From Scenedesmus sp. ARA3 (Eukaryota; Chlorophyta; Chlorophyceae; Sphaeropleales; Scenedesmaceae): a DNA stretch of 64,000 bases. A program made the translations under genes and the position numbers. The notes beneath the pieces are model-generated. The model was given only the letters and a program-made list of their open reading frames with translations, was not told where the DNA came from and did not search any database. This document shows positions 32,017 through 42,642 of this stretch, piece by piece; position 1 is the first letter of the stretch; the number at the start of each line of letters is the position of its first letter. Location: assembly GCA_004335835.1 (NCBI GenBank), contig RWJK01001239.1, positions 109,930-173,929 of the forward strand. The letters run 5' to 3'.

Positions 32017-32577
32017 CTGCAGCGTAGCAGCAGCAGCAGCAAAGCAGGCATACATCAGCCGCCACCCCTGTTTCTTCGCAGCGGTCGCATGACAACATCA
32101 ACTCTCGGCAATGCTCAGCGGCATAAACGGCGTGCTTGCTGCAATAAGTATGGAAAAATGCCAAGCACAGCACCTAGAGCCTGATGCAGCTCCCGCCAGG
32201 CGTAGCAATGCTGCGCAGCAAGGCGTGAGCTCAGCAAACTAAACCACACAACTGGATGTAAATAATCACGCATTCAGTGCCTTTGCCACCTACAGCTGCA
32301 GCAGCTGCAGTACCATCACCAAGCTCAGGGTGCCCAGCTGCCGCACGCTAGCTGATATGCCACACATGCTGCTCAGCACAACATACCTGCATTGCCCACC
32401 TGGGCACAAACCAGCTCTGTGTAGACGGATGTGGCCCCATGCGCGCTGCGCCTGCCGCTGTACAGGCTGCCCAGTCCGCTTGCCAACCATGGACTGTCCA
32501 CACCCGCATTGCTGCTGAGTTGCTCAGCGCACACGAACAGCCGCAGCAGCTGATGGGCCACGCCAACATGCACTTGT

Positions 32578-34637
32578 CACGGCGCGTGCTGCGCTGCTGC
32601 TGCTCCCAAGCTCAACTGCATGAAGATGTCCAGCTGTGCCTTCCAAGCGCGCTGTGCATCGAGACTCAATGCTCAGCAGTCTGCAGGAGCACTGAAGCCC
32701 ATTGTAGAGAAAAACAGCAGCACGCAGGCTGCCAGCCGCTGCTGCCACAGCTATGTCCAGAATGGAAACAAGAAGCTTGCTGCTGCGATGAGAGCATGCG
32801 TCCAGCTGCCCCATTCGACAGAAAACGGCCAGAGCCGGCGGGGCACTGGCAGCCGTGGCAGGGTGAGGCTTGCCGCGATCAGCAGCGCTGCAACTGTCTG
32901 CCACCCACCACCCATCACCAAGACCTGCGAGCAGGGAACAGTGGTGCAGCAGGGGTGGATGAGATGGCTTGGGAAGGACGGCACATGTGCTGACGGCTGC
33001 GCTGCAAGGGCATTGTGTGTGGAAATGCTACGCGCTGCCACAACCAGTACAGAGCTTGTAACGATTGCTGCAGACAGAACCATTACTACACAAGCCGCAG
33101 CTGGGATGTATGATGAGGATGCATGCAACTGCCGCATATGCACCCCAACCAGGCTGCTGTGCCCTGCACCCAGCCACCCCTGTGCAATGCACCTATCATC
33201 ACCTACCAGCACTTGCGTCTTCATGAATTCATTCATAAAGTTGACAAGGTGGTCTATGTGGGTCTGTGTCTTTGCACACGTCTTGGCACAGTAACATGAC
33301 ACCAGCACAAAAGTCGGCACCTGCAACACAGCATGCAGTGCTGTGTAAGGTAACCGGCAGACAGACTTAGACCGTCCTTTGATCAGACAAGTTGGCAACG
33401 GCGGAGTCGCAGGCAGGCTTGCAAACCGGTCACATGTACGGTGCAGCTGAGACCGCATACTGCGCCACGTGACTGCTGCTGGTACAGCAGCGGGTGGGTT
33501 GATCACAGCAGAGGTGCCGGTCACCACATGCATGCAGACTGCATGTGCATTGCAGCCACGTTGGCAGCCAGGTCAGGACCGTTGCACATACCTGGCCTGC
33601 TGAGTGTGTGCGGGCATGTGCAATTGTGGTCAAACGCATCTCATCCGGGAACACTGCGGGGCACGCATCCAACTTACCGACGTCACGATGTGCGGCCGCC
33701 AGAACAAACCCAGCAGCAGCGGCCACAGCAGGTAGTGCCACACCCAGCCCAGCAGCAGGTGCCCCCGAAGCAGCCACAGAATGCTGTACACCAGACACCC
33801 CTGGAAGAGCTTTGCAGCCGTAGCTGCTGCGCTGTTGTTGCAGTTCAGCATGTATATGTATGCAAGGTATGCGGCCCTCAGCTGGCGGCCTGGTGCTGTT
33901 GAGACCACCAGCGCATAGGCAATGAGCTGCGTGATGCGGTAGCCCTGCACGCAGCAGAATATAAGCAGCATGTTTGCGGCATCTGATCAGCGAATGGGGC
34001 ATTATAAACAGCGATGCCTCCAACATAGTGCACCAGAAACACAGCAAGCTCCTGGTGTCGCACGCTTCATGTATGTCTGTGACATGTCACGCCAGGCGAC
34101 ACCCATGGCCGCAACATGCACTTTATGCACATGGCAAGCACTGCAAGGTCCTGCAAGTTCCATCTTTCTTTTTGCCTCTTAACTCATGCACAGCGGTGTG
34201 ACACTGTCCACATCCATAGGATGAAAGCAAGCAGGAGAGCATCGTCCGTTTCTCGACTTGCATTAGAAGCATGCAAGCACAAGAGCACCATCCTTATGTC
34301 AGCTTACACACTCACCACCACATATGGCCATAACATAATCTCCAGAACGAGCCGCAGCAGCAAAGCCAGCAGCGCCAGCGCCATGTTGCGCGGCGTCAGC
34401 CGCACTAGGTCTTGCGGCTCGGTTGATTGCAGCTCGTACAGAGACAGCGTCCACAGCAGGCTGGTCAGAGCCTGGTCGGGCCCCTGCTCTAAAAAGTCAG
34501 CTGCCAAGGCATAAGGACGCAGCCACTGGATCCTGTCCTCGCCAAAGGTGGGGCCGCCTACAGCCATCGCTTCAAGCAAGTCCCTCATGATCAGCGGGTG
34601 CGCTGCTGCTGCTGCTGCTGCGGGTGGCTCCTGCAGT

Positions 34638-34668
<31 letters not shown>

Positions 34669-35335
34669 CGCTGCCGCATGCTCCTGCTGGAAACAGCGGC
34701 AGCTGCAGCTGATGGCTGTGGGGCTGGCAAATTGGGTACCGGTTGCTGTTGTACGCCCTCGACAACCATGGTGACTGTCAGAGTAGACGGCTGTTTCCTG
34801 CTGCTGAATTTGACGCTCTCTGCCTGGTCATTGATGGAAAATGGCAGCGGCAGCTGCAGCAGGTAGCGCCCTGGCACTACAACGCTGACGCTGCTGCTTG
34901 TGCAGCGCACTTGCACGTCGTTGGCTGAAGCAACACCTGCAGCAGTATACACAGGTGTTTGGCAGAGCTGCCACATCGTCCATGCACTGCACAGCAGACT
35001 TCAGAAAGGGCTGGAAAGGTGAGAGACGAAGGGTGAGAAAGCGTGCTTCTGCTACTGCTGCTGCTGCTGCTGCTGGTGGTGCTGCTGCTTCTGCTGCTGC
35101 TGCTTCTGCTGCTGCTGCTGGTGCTGCTGCTGCTCCTGCTGGTGCTGCTGCTGCTGCTGCCGCTGCAGCCTCGGGGCATGGCATGCTGTGCTGAAACAGA
35201 GGAACCATATGTTGTAAATCAGTATTGTCACTTACCTGGCAGCTTCACTGTCAGCTTTGCTTTGGTGCCTGCACGTGTGATGCTGCCCTGCTGCACCTGC
35301 TGCACTACTGCCAGCTCATGCTCCGGCTCCTGCAT
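32578..35335 (-). pseudogene. CS/PIH1-like domain membrane protein, copy D (disrupted)
   Basis: Exons 35236-35335 (first ATG present), 34316-34936, 33678-33944, 33207-33320 and 32578-32924. The homologous ATG used by A, B and C is lost, so the start would be an internal methionine (MQEPEHEL). Exon 2 has the CS-like domain in one frame and the GGPTFGEDRIQWLRP block in another, so the frame shifts within the Gln/Ser-rich linker. Exon 3 is open but lacks a few residues of the helix (RGHLLLGWVW). Exon 5 has TAG at 32751-32753 (FWT-stop-LW) at the codon homologous to the copy B stop, and a later TGA. The normal end corresponds to TGA 32578-32580. Confidence 0.58.
35040..35168. repeat. CTG-rich run in intron 1 of copy D
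   Basis: An imperfect CTG run on the plus strand, i.e. CAG in the sense of copy D. This orientation is opposite to nearly all other intronic runs in the window. Confidence 0.85.
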
Positions 35336-35700
35336 CCTGCTGTCTGCTGCACGAGTTCTCAGCAGTTGCGACTGCGAACGATGACAGCAGCCAGGCGGGG
35401 CCACCGCCAGTGTCGGGGCGGAGTGCGCAGAAGTTCAAGGAGTGCCCATATGCTGCACAAGAGGACTTCGAGGTACTACAATGCAGCAGTTGCAGTTCAA
35501 ACGTATTTCATGGCATACAACAACTTGTTGCACTGAGTGCAAAGAGCTGAGCAGCTTGTTGAAGTGGCACCACCCTGGGATCAACATACGCTTGGTTCAA
35601 AATGTAACATACCCTGAGGGACCGCCGATGCACAAGTACTCGCCTTGTTTGCACCGGTCAGTAACCTATTGGATTTGAATCTGCAACATTTTTTGCGCAG
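35336..35700. promoter_or_regulatory. divergent intergenic region between copy D and the helical-repeat gene
   Basis: A 365 bp stretch separates two head-to-head starts. It holds the family promoter-like segment (35421-35575), which is also present at 31165-31385 and 37698-37865. No TATA box is obvious. Confidence 0.45.
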
Positions 35701-36370
35701 ATGGAGATCATGAAGCTTGCTTCAGCTACAGAGTGCCTAGCTTCGGTGCTGGTGTACCTGACACCTCTCCGTTCAAAGCTAGGCCCACAGGGCCTCGCTT
35801 GCCTGGCAGCCAGCAACAGAAGCTTTCAGCAACTGGTCCAATCCATCGCCTGCAGCGACAGCCTTGTTCTGCTGGACTCTGCAGTAGACACAGTACATAC
35901 CAGCAGACAGTGGAAGGACGTGCAGGCAGTAGAGTGGGTTGGGGTTCTGGTGCTGCGCAAAGCGCCTGCAAATGCAGCAGATATGACACCACGGCTGCTC
36001 AAAATGCCAGCAGTGCCCCATTCAGTGGCTGTGAAGCTGATCAAAGCTGGCATGCGCATAACGTATGCACAGCTGCTGGCCGCAGCTGACAGCATGGTGG
36101 CAGGAGTGGAGGTGTGGGTGCAGGTGCAGCAGCAGCTAGGCGTACAAAGCGACATCCCTGCTGAAGCGGTGGCTGTCTGCTGCAGCAAAGCCGATGTGAG
36201 TGTTGGGTTTGCAGCTGGAAGGCAGTTTGACAGGCGCATGGTTTGAATGTTCGCATGCTTGCTGATACTGACGTGGCTGCACAAGACTTTGTGTGGCCAA
36301 CATGTCCGCCTGTCTAACAACACTGCTATGAGAGCAGGCTTGAGTGCATGTTTGCATGAGCTATTGTATG

Positions 36371-36414
<44 letters not shown>

Positions 36415-37577
36415 GTTTGCAGTTCAACTTCAAACTGGCCATTGTTGATGGCCATAAGGCCGAACTGCTGCAGCTGGCCATGAACTGTAGGGACGAAAGG
36501 ACAGCAGCAGCAGCCGCTCGCTGCCTACCAGCCACAGCTACAGGAGCTCCCCTGCTTGTGCCTGGAGCAGCTTGCCAGCTGCTGCTGACAGCAGCAATGC
36601 GGCAGCACACCACGGCAGAGGTACACATGCTGGAGCTGCCCTACATGCAGCAGCATGTTGATGCAGCCACGCTGGAAGCAATGCTTGGGCGGATTCTTTG
36701 CGGCAATGGCTACCTGCGGAGCGACCGCCTGCTGCTGCTGTGTCAGCTGCCAGCAGCAGCGCTGCTAAGCGGAGAGGCGATGGCGGAGCTTCTGCAGGCA
36801 GCCTTCAGTGCACTGCGCAAGCAGATTGTGAGTTGGTCTGTGCTGAGGCAGCAGGAGCTCAAGTACAACATAGAGCACTGGGGGGCATGGCCTCAGATCA
36901 ATCTGCAGCACCTAACAGCACTGTGCGAGATGTCAGCAGCGCAGCAGCTCAGCAGCGAGGCAGCAGCAGGGCTCATGCAGGCTGCATTCAGCTGCGACGT
37001 GCCCACCCCCAAAGCAGATTGCACGCAGGCGCTCTGCAAGCTGCCAGCAGCACAGCAGCTCGGGACAGCTGCACTGGCAAAGTTGGTGCGGGTAGCCCTC
37101 AGCAGGGGCAGCGAACCGTGTGCGCGGGAGCTGTGCAAGCTGCCAGCAGCACAGCAGCTCAGCAGTGCAGAGTTGACGCAGGTGCTGCAGGCGGGCTTTG
37201 AGCGAGACAGTGTGCCTGCAGAGCTCTGCTCGCTGCCCGGAGCAGCTGGCATTAGCAGCGCCGCACTGCTTGAGCTGCTGCGTGCAGCGGTGACCCAGGC
37301 GGCCTGTGCGAGTGTAAGCAGATTGTTTAGATTACCAGCAGCAGCACAGCTCACCAGCAAGCAATCAGTTGCGCTGCTGAGCGCTGCTGCTGCGCAGGGC
37401 TACTCGCATCATTGGACGTTGCGGACGTTATGCTGCGTGCCACGGGTGATTGAGCAGCTCAGCAGTCAGCAGACGGGGCAGCTGCTTGCAGAGGCTGAGG
37501 CGCAGGGCAGCTACGACCGCTGCATCAAAGAGCTCCGCGAGTTGCACGACGATGTACTGCGGAAGCGTGGCGAATAG
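35701..37577 (+). CDS. helical-repeat protein of unknown function (about 549 aa)
   Basis: Two exons, 35701-36195 and 36423-37577 (TAG), both phase 0, with GTGAGT donor and TTTGCAG acceptor; a CTG run fills the intron end (about 36373-36412). The N-terminal exon has an F-box-like helical look (LRSKLGPQGLACLAASNRSF), but this is weak. The second exon carries about seven repeats of 36-40 residues with the pattern L-C-x-L-P-A-A-x-x-L-S-S then L-x-x-L-L-x-A-A, e.g. LCKLPAAQQLSSAELTQVLQ, suggesting a right-handed helical solenoid for protein binding. No enzyme motif, signal peptide or membrane segment is visible. The gene lies on the opposite strand inside the CS/membrane tandem array, flanked on both sides by copies of the family spacer. 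Confidence 0.75.
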
Positions 37578-37697
37578 TTGTGCCAGACATGCAGCCGCGG
37601 TGCAGGGTACAGCACGCCTTCTAGACCTGCGCGTGAGCATCATGCTGCATTGTGCGCTGCAAAGTGTGTTGTCTGAAAAGCTCGGTGACGCTGTGCC

Positions 37698-37865
37698 TGT
37701 CCGCACAAGGTGATGGAGTGCCCCTGGGCTCCAAAAGACGGCTTGCAGGTGTAACAAAGTCCTGTTGGTACCCCTGCATCCGCAGTTCAAGTAACTCTTC
37801 TGTGATACTGAACAGCCCCTTTCATCGGTCGTTCAGCTGACCAGCTTTGTTGATTGCCACCACTC
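37698..37865 (-). repeat. solitary copy of the CS/membrane family promoter-spacer segment
   Basis: It matches 31165-31385 and 35421-35575: TGTCCGCACAAGG then ATGGAGTGCCCCTGGG, and AGCTGACCAGCTTTGTTGA near the right end. No family exon 1 follows it to the left; the helical-repeat gene is there instead. Confidence 0.6.
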
Positions 37866-37945
37866 AGCTGGAAATTGTTGCACAGTAACCAACTGTCAGT
37901 GACAGCAGTGTAAAATGACGAATTCTAGACAAAGCTAGGATCCCA

Positions 37946-38094
37946 TCCTTCGGCGAAGGACGTTGGTGTACTGTCCCGCCGCCAGCGGCTGTGGGCCAGC
38001 CCACACTTGGCCTTGCCGCAAGGCCTCGTGGCAAGAGCAAAGACATGTCGCCTCGTATGAGGCGCATCACAAACGCCGCGTAGATGTATACATC
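37946..38094. repeat. cluster of five perfect palindromes / stem-loops
   Basis: TCCTTCG-g-CGAAGGA (37946-37960), TGTGGGC-ca-GCCCACA (37990-38005), GGCCTTGC-c-GCAAGGCC (38009-38025), CGCCTC-gtat-GAGGCG (38049-38064) and GATGTATACATC (38083-38094). All arms are perfect. The rest of 37866-38532 shows no gene. Confidence 0.85.
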
Positions 38095-38532
38095 CAGGAC
38101 GACAATCTGCCAATGTCCGTTACACAGGCGCAGCCGGCAGAACTGCCAGTCATGAAGGGCACCCCTGGCGCTGGTGCTGTTACTTGCTCCCAGAAAACGT
38201 TTCTGAGATAGAAAAGGTACATCGAAAACCCGTCAGTGTCATCAGTACAATGCGATGTACTTCACAACAGCAGTGTACAGCAGTACAACACAGCTTAGAA
38301 ACTCTGAAACTTCAATGTCTACAGCACACAGGCTCCGGCAGTCGTTGTGGCACGTAACCTACATGTACAGCTGGCTAGGTTTTTTTTTGTTACCAGGGGG
38401 GACGAAATCCTACTGGCTAGTCACACGCAGCAGTCAGGCAAACCTGACTGCAGGGGAGACAAAGGCAATGCCTCCACCAGCAAGACACGTTTAACACAGC
38501 TGGCTAGATGTACATGTGCTATGCCGCTCATG

Positions 38533-40821
38533 CTACTGCTTGGAGCTGCTGCTGCTCCTGTCCACTAGTTCGTACAGGTCATGCCGCTTCTGCTGCGTCA
38601 GCGGCAGGTTGGCACGGCGCTCCTTCACCTGCAGTACAGCAAGCAAGCAAGGCAGGCAAGATATACATCAGCCGCAAGCACTTGTCATTTTAGACTACCG
38701 TTTTGCCGCTGTCAAGCATAAGAAGCTGCTGAGCGGTGTCGTGCCATTTTTTACATGGTGCAATGCCACACAGTGCAGTGCACACCCGAGCAAAGTCCAG
38801 CTCCGCATAGACCGTTTTGGGCTCGTGCTCACAGGTGGCCAGCTCCTCTGCATAATGCCCCGCCACAGTGGGTGGCCCCAGGCCTGGTAGCTGTCGCACA
38901 AAGCTACTGGCTTGACCGACCAACATAAAATAGAGCAGCTGGCGAGCTGCATTTTGCAGCTTTCTAGACAGAGCATACACAAAACTGCACTGCGCACGTG
39001 AGCAAAGTCCAGATTTGCGTAGATTGTGGTGGGCTCGTGTTCACAGTTTGCCAGCTCCTCGGCAAAAGGCCCCACCAAAGTGGAGTGGCCCCTTCGCAAC
39101 GCAGCTGTCGCAAGACGTTACTGGCTTGACACTGATGAAGCATCAAGAGAGCCGCTGCTCCACTCATTGCAGATCTAAACGGTGCAGTTCCACACAGTGC
39201 ATATCGCACCTGAGCAAAGTCCTAATGGGCTCGTGCTCACACTGTGCGCCGCGCAGGTGGTCAGCACCTCCGCAAAAGGCCCCACCACTGTGGAGTGGCC
39301 CCAGGCCTGGTAGCTGTCGCATGAAGCTACTGGCTTGACGCCAACTAGCATAAAGAGAGCAGCTGGTGGGCTGCATTGCGCAATTTCCTACACAGAGCAT
39401 ACACAGAACTGCGCACCTGAGCAAAGTCCAGATCTGCGTAGATTGTGGTGGGCTCGTGCTCAGTCGTGGCCAGCACTTCAGCAAAAGGCCCCACCACTGT
39501 GGAATGGCCCCAGGCCTGGTAGCTGGCATCAGGGTTGCGTGCTGGTGAGCATGTGATGACGAAGCACTGGTTGTCCACTGCGCGGGCGCGCGCCAGCAGC
39601 TCCCAGTGAAGGGGGCCTGTCACTGTGTTGAAGGCGCCTGCAGGGGCAGTGGGGTAGCCTACCCTCTGAGAGATGCAGTGCTGCAGTGTGATGCATGTGA
39701 CGAGGTGCCAGTGGCTATGAGCAGGGGATGTGAGAGTTGTGCTGCAGATGCAGGAGGCGTGCGTTAAGGCAGGCAGGAGCTGCAGCAGCAATTGATGTAG
39801 GAGAGATGCAGTGCTGCAGTGTGATGCATGCAGGATGGTGGATGCCACAGCAGATGCAGAGGCGTTGTCTATGTTTATGAGCTGATGATCGAGGTAAGGC
39901 GCAGCACAGCACAGCGCACAGCACAGCACAGCGCACAGCACAGCACAGAGACCACCACAGAGCTTAGCATACACCATGCATCATGTAGCACACAGCACAC
40001 AGCACACAGCACACACAAAGAAGCCCCAGATACGCTCACCTGGGTACACCAGCACCTGCACGCCGCGCTTCGCATACAGCATCGCCAGCTCAGGGAACCG
40101 GATGTCGTAGCAGATGCGAAGGCAACCTCTGTGTTGATGAGCTGACACTTGTAACAGCACAGCACGGTGCGGAGGCCGCCACCGAGAATAGCATACAATG
40201 CGCACCATGGAGCGCAGCACAGCACGGTGCTGAGGCCGCTTCGCATACAGCATCGCTAGCTCAGGGAATCTGATGTCATAGCAGATGCGAATGCGCCTTT
40301 CACTCTTATCAACTGTTGGCTTGCCAGCACAGCATAGCCCAGCCCAGCCCAGCCCATCACATCACAACACAGCACAGCACATGACAGCGCAGCACAGCAA
40401 AGCGCAGCACAGCACAGCACAGGACAGCACAGCACAGCACAGCACAACACAGCACAGCACAGCACAGAGCGTGCGAAACAGCACACAACACACAAAACAC
40501 ACAGCGCCGTGTATCTTCACCTGGGTACACCAGCACTTGCACGCCCCTCTTTGCATACAGCATCGCCAGCTCAGGGAAGCGGATGTCGTAGCAGATGCCC
40601 ACACCCAGGCGTCCCGCTGCTGTGTCTACTACTGTGGGGCCCTCTCCTGGCGTGAGTGTGAGGGACTCCTTGAAGGTCATCTTGCCTGGGATGTCAATGT
40701 CAAATAGGTGCGTCTTCCTGCGGTGTAACAGCAACAAGTCAAAGGCAGGGAATGCTAACAAAATGCAACCACTCGACAGAACAGCAGCAGCTGGTTCAGT
40801 GCATTAGCAGCTTGACAATCA

Positions 40822-40862
<41 letters not shown>

Positions 40863-41940
40863 ACGCTGGCTACAGCCGCGGCTGCGCTCACCTGTGCTTT
40901 GCCAGCAGCTTCCCAGTGTGGTCAAACACGCAGCAGGTGTTGTACAGCTTGCCGCCGCTGCGCTCAGGCACTGAGCCGCCGACCAGCGTCACGCCTGCTG
41001 CCGCTGCTGCCGCCGCCAGCATGTCAGTTGAGGGGCTGGGGCCTGCCTCTATGTCTTCTGCGTAGCTTGGGAAGCTGTCATTGCTGTAGGGGCAGTTCCA
41101 CATCTCAGGTAGCACCACTAGCTTGGCTCCATTGCGTGCTGCGTCCTGCAGTGTGTATAGATACGCATTGAACTCTACATCAAATTCTAGGCGCCAGCTG
41201 TAATGTGCCGCATTCATCAGCATGGTCTGTTGTGAGCCTGCACAGGCTCTTGCACTCCAGGTACAGCGTGTGCACTGCACGTGTGGGAAGCTGCTGCAGG
41301 TGCACCTGGTGCTGCAGTGACTGGAAGGCAGCAGCACTGAGCAGCGGACACAGGCTCTTCAGCAGCATCAAGCAAACTACTTTGTGTTATTGTGCAGCTG
41401 CTGACATGAACATGGAGTCCTCCATTGCCTCCTTCGCAGCTGGCAGTGTTGAATATGTTGTCTGCTGGTCCCTGCTGCTGCTCAGCACGCACTGACCTCG
41501 ATGGCCGCCTTGGCGGTGGCTATGTTTTGCTCCTTGTCTGCTGTCACATGCAGCTGGCACAGCGCCACCTTGACCTGCACAGTCAAACCACGGTGCAAAT
41601 ACAGTTGCAGCAGGTAAATGGTGCGCCATGCCAATGCTAGAAGCAGAGCAGCTATGTGCTTTGGCAAGAATGACAGGGGTAGACAGTTGTGGGGTTGATG
41701 TTGATATTGTATGCACACTGGTGGTTGCCTGGTGCAATGATGATGCTGGCTTCTGCAACTGCTGCCACTGCCCCTGCTACTGCTGCTGTACTTCTGCTGC
41801 TGCCCTACCTTCCCCGGGTCTGCTGCTTCTGCCATGGCACGCGTGCAAAGCGTTCTAGACCTGTTACTCCGGGCGTTGACTACGCTGCGCAACGAAGATC
41901 TGAGACAGGAAGGCGCGCTGCGAGCGAGACCAGCAAGCAT
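38533..41940 (-). CDS. NIT2: nitrilase-family omega-amidase (NIT2 type)
   Basis: Six exons: 41809-41940, 41497-41574, 40892-41145, 40521-40717, 39417-39637 and 38533-38628; total 978 bp, 325 residues. The catalytic triad is visible: Glu in [16 protein letters not shown], Lys in [12 protein letters not shown], and Cys in [32 protein letters not shown] and [11 protein letters not shown] are also diagnostic of the omega-amidase/NIT2 branch, which hydrolyses alpha-ketoglutaramate and alpha-ketosuccinamate. The first 36 residues ([12 protein letters not shown] onward, rich in Arg/Ser, no acidic residues before a second methionine) look like an organelle-targeting extension; the second ATG could start a cytosolic form. 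Introns hold tandem copies of exon 4 and exon 5 ends. The last exon is the source or sibling of three detached copies elsewhere in the window. Confidence 0.9.
38790..39530 (-). repeat. four copies of the nitrilase exon 5 end ([11 protein letters not shown] ... LDFAQ)
   Basis: The true exon end lies at 39417-39530. Copies follow in the intron at about 39190-39310, 39000-39095 and 38790-38895, roughly 200 bp apart. Each keeps the region coding for [20 protein letters not shown] or a variant, up to a GTGCGC, GTGCGA or GTGTGC donor-like end. Because the copies retain the open frame and donor but have weak acceptors, they are probably duplicated exon edges, although mutually exclusive exons cannot be excluded. 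Confidence 0.85.
39900..39955. repeat. (CAGCA)n-type pentamer repeat
   Basis: A run of CACAG/CAGCG pentamers within the large intron between nitrilase exons 4 and 5. Confidence 0.8.
40035..40300 (-). repeat. two copies of the nitrilase exon 4 end ([16 protein letters not shown])
   Basis: At about 40035-40115 a segment encodes [20 protein letters not shown] and ends in a GTGAGC donor, nearly identical to the true exon 4 end at 40521-40600. At about 40238-40290 a truncated version stops after MLYAKR. Both lie downstream, in intron 4, and duplicate the catalytic cysteine codon. Confidence 0.88.
40360..40475. repeat. (CACAG)n pentamer repeat
   Basis: About 20 near-perfect pentamers next to the exon 4 donor of the nitrilase gene. 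A related array lies at 44548-44595 in an intron of the FUS-like gene. Confidence 0.85.
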
Positions 41941-42642
41941 CTAGCAGTCGTGTGAACGTTTTATCGTGCGAGCCGGTCTTGCCGTGCTAAATTGTCTTAA
42001 TAGACCTTCTCTGTGGTGTCAGCCGCTGCAAACCGGGCATGGCGTCGCATCGAGGCAGCAAATGGCCAAATCCCTACTAAGCAGGGCTCCAGGCTAGGGC
42101 TCCAGTGGCACTGTCAATGACAGTCCTGTAATGTGTTTGCGTGCGTGGTATCACAACGTTTTTGAGGTAGGCCCTTTCTCATCCGTTTTTCTGCTGCCAC
42201 GTTGCAACGCAGCTGTTGAAGCATATGCGCTTGGTTTACTGGCTGTTGCACTTGGCCTTTGTTTGCCTGACACCCACAGCTGCACGAAAAGCAGGCTCTG
42301 CTGTGCTGCAGCAAACAAAAGTGACAGACTGTGCTGCAGACTTGTGGAGGTTGGGGAAAATATATCAGCTCTGTTACAAAGCATTGCACAACAGCCAAAT
42401 CACCACAGCATGCACAATAAGCCATGCACAATCAGCCATGCACTCTTAAACGAAGCGCTTTGCATGTAGAACGTGGTCAGTAGAGCACAATGGGCCGCTT
42501 CAAACAAACACAGCACCATGCTGCTGCTGCATGGCTGCTGCATCAGCAGCTGCAGCAGCTGCTTCTGATGCTGCCCAGCAGTCGCCCTTGGCTGCCTGCT
42601 GAAACCTGTCCGATGCAGCTCTGCTGCTGCTGCTGCTGCTGC
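41941..42642. other. intergenic between the nitrilase start and FUS-like 3' end
   Basis: About 0.7 kb with the nitrilase promoter side at 41941-42100 and the 3' flank of the FUS-like gene on the right, including a CTG-sense run near 42620-42640. No gene recognised. Confidence 0.4.

Noticed and set aside
39345..39977. 210-codon minus-strand frame as its own protein
   Set aside because: It is nitrilase exon 5 plus readable intron sequence.
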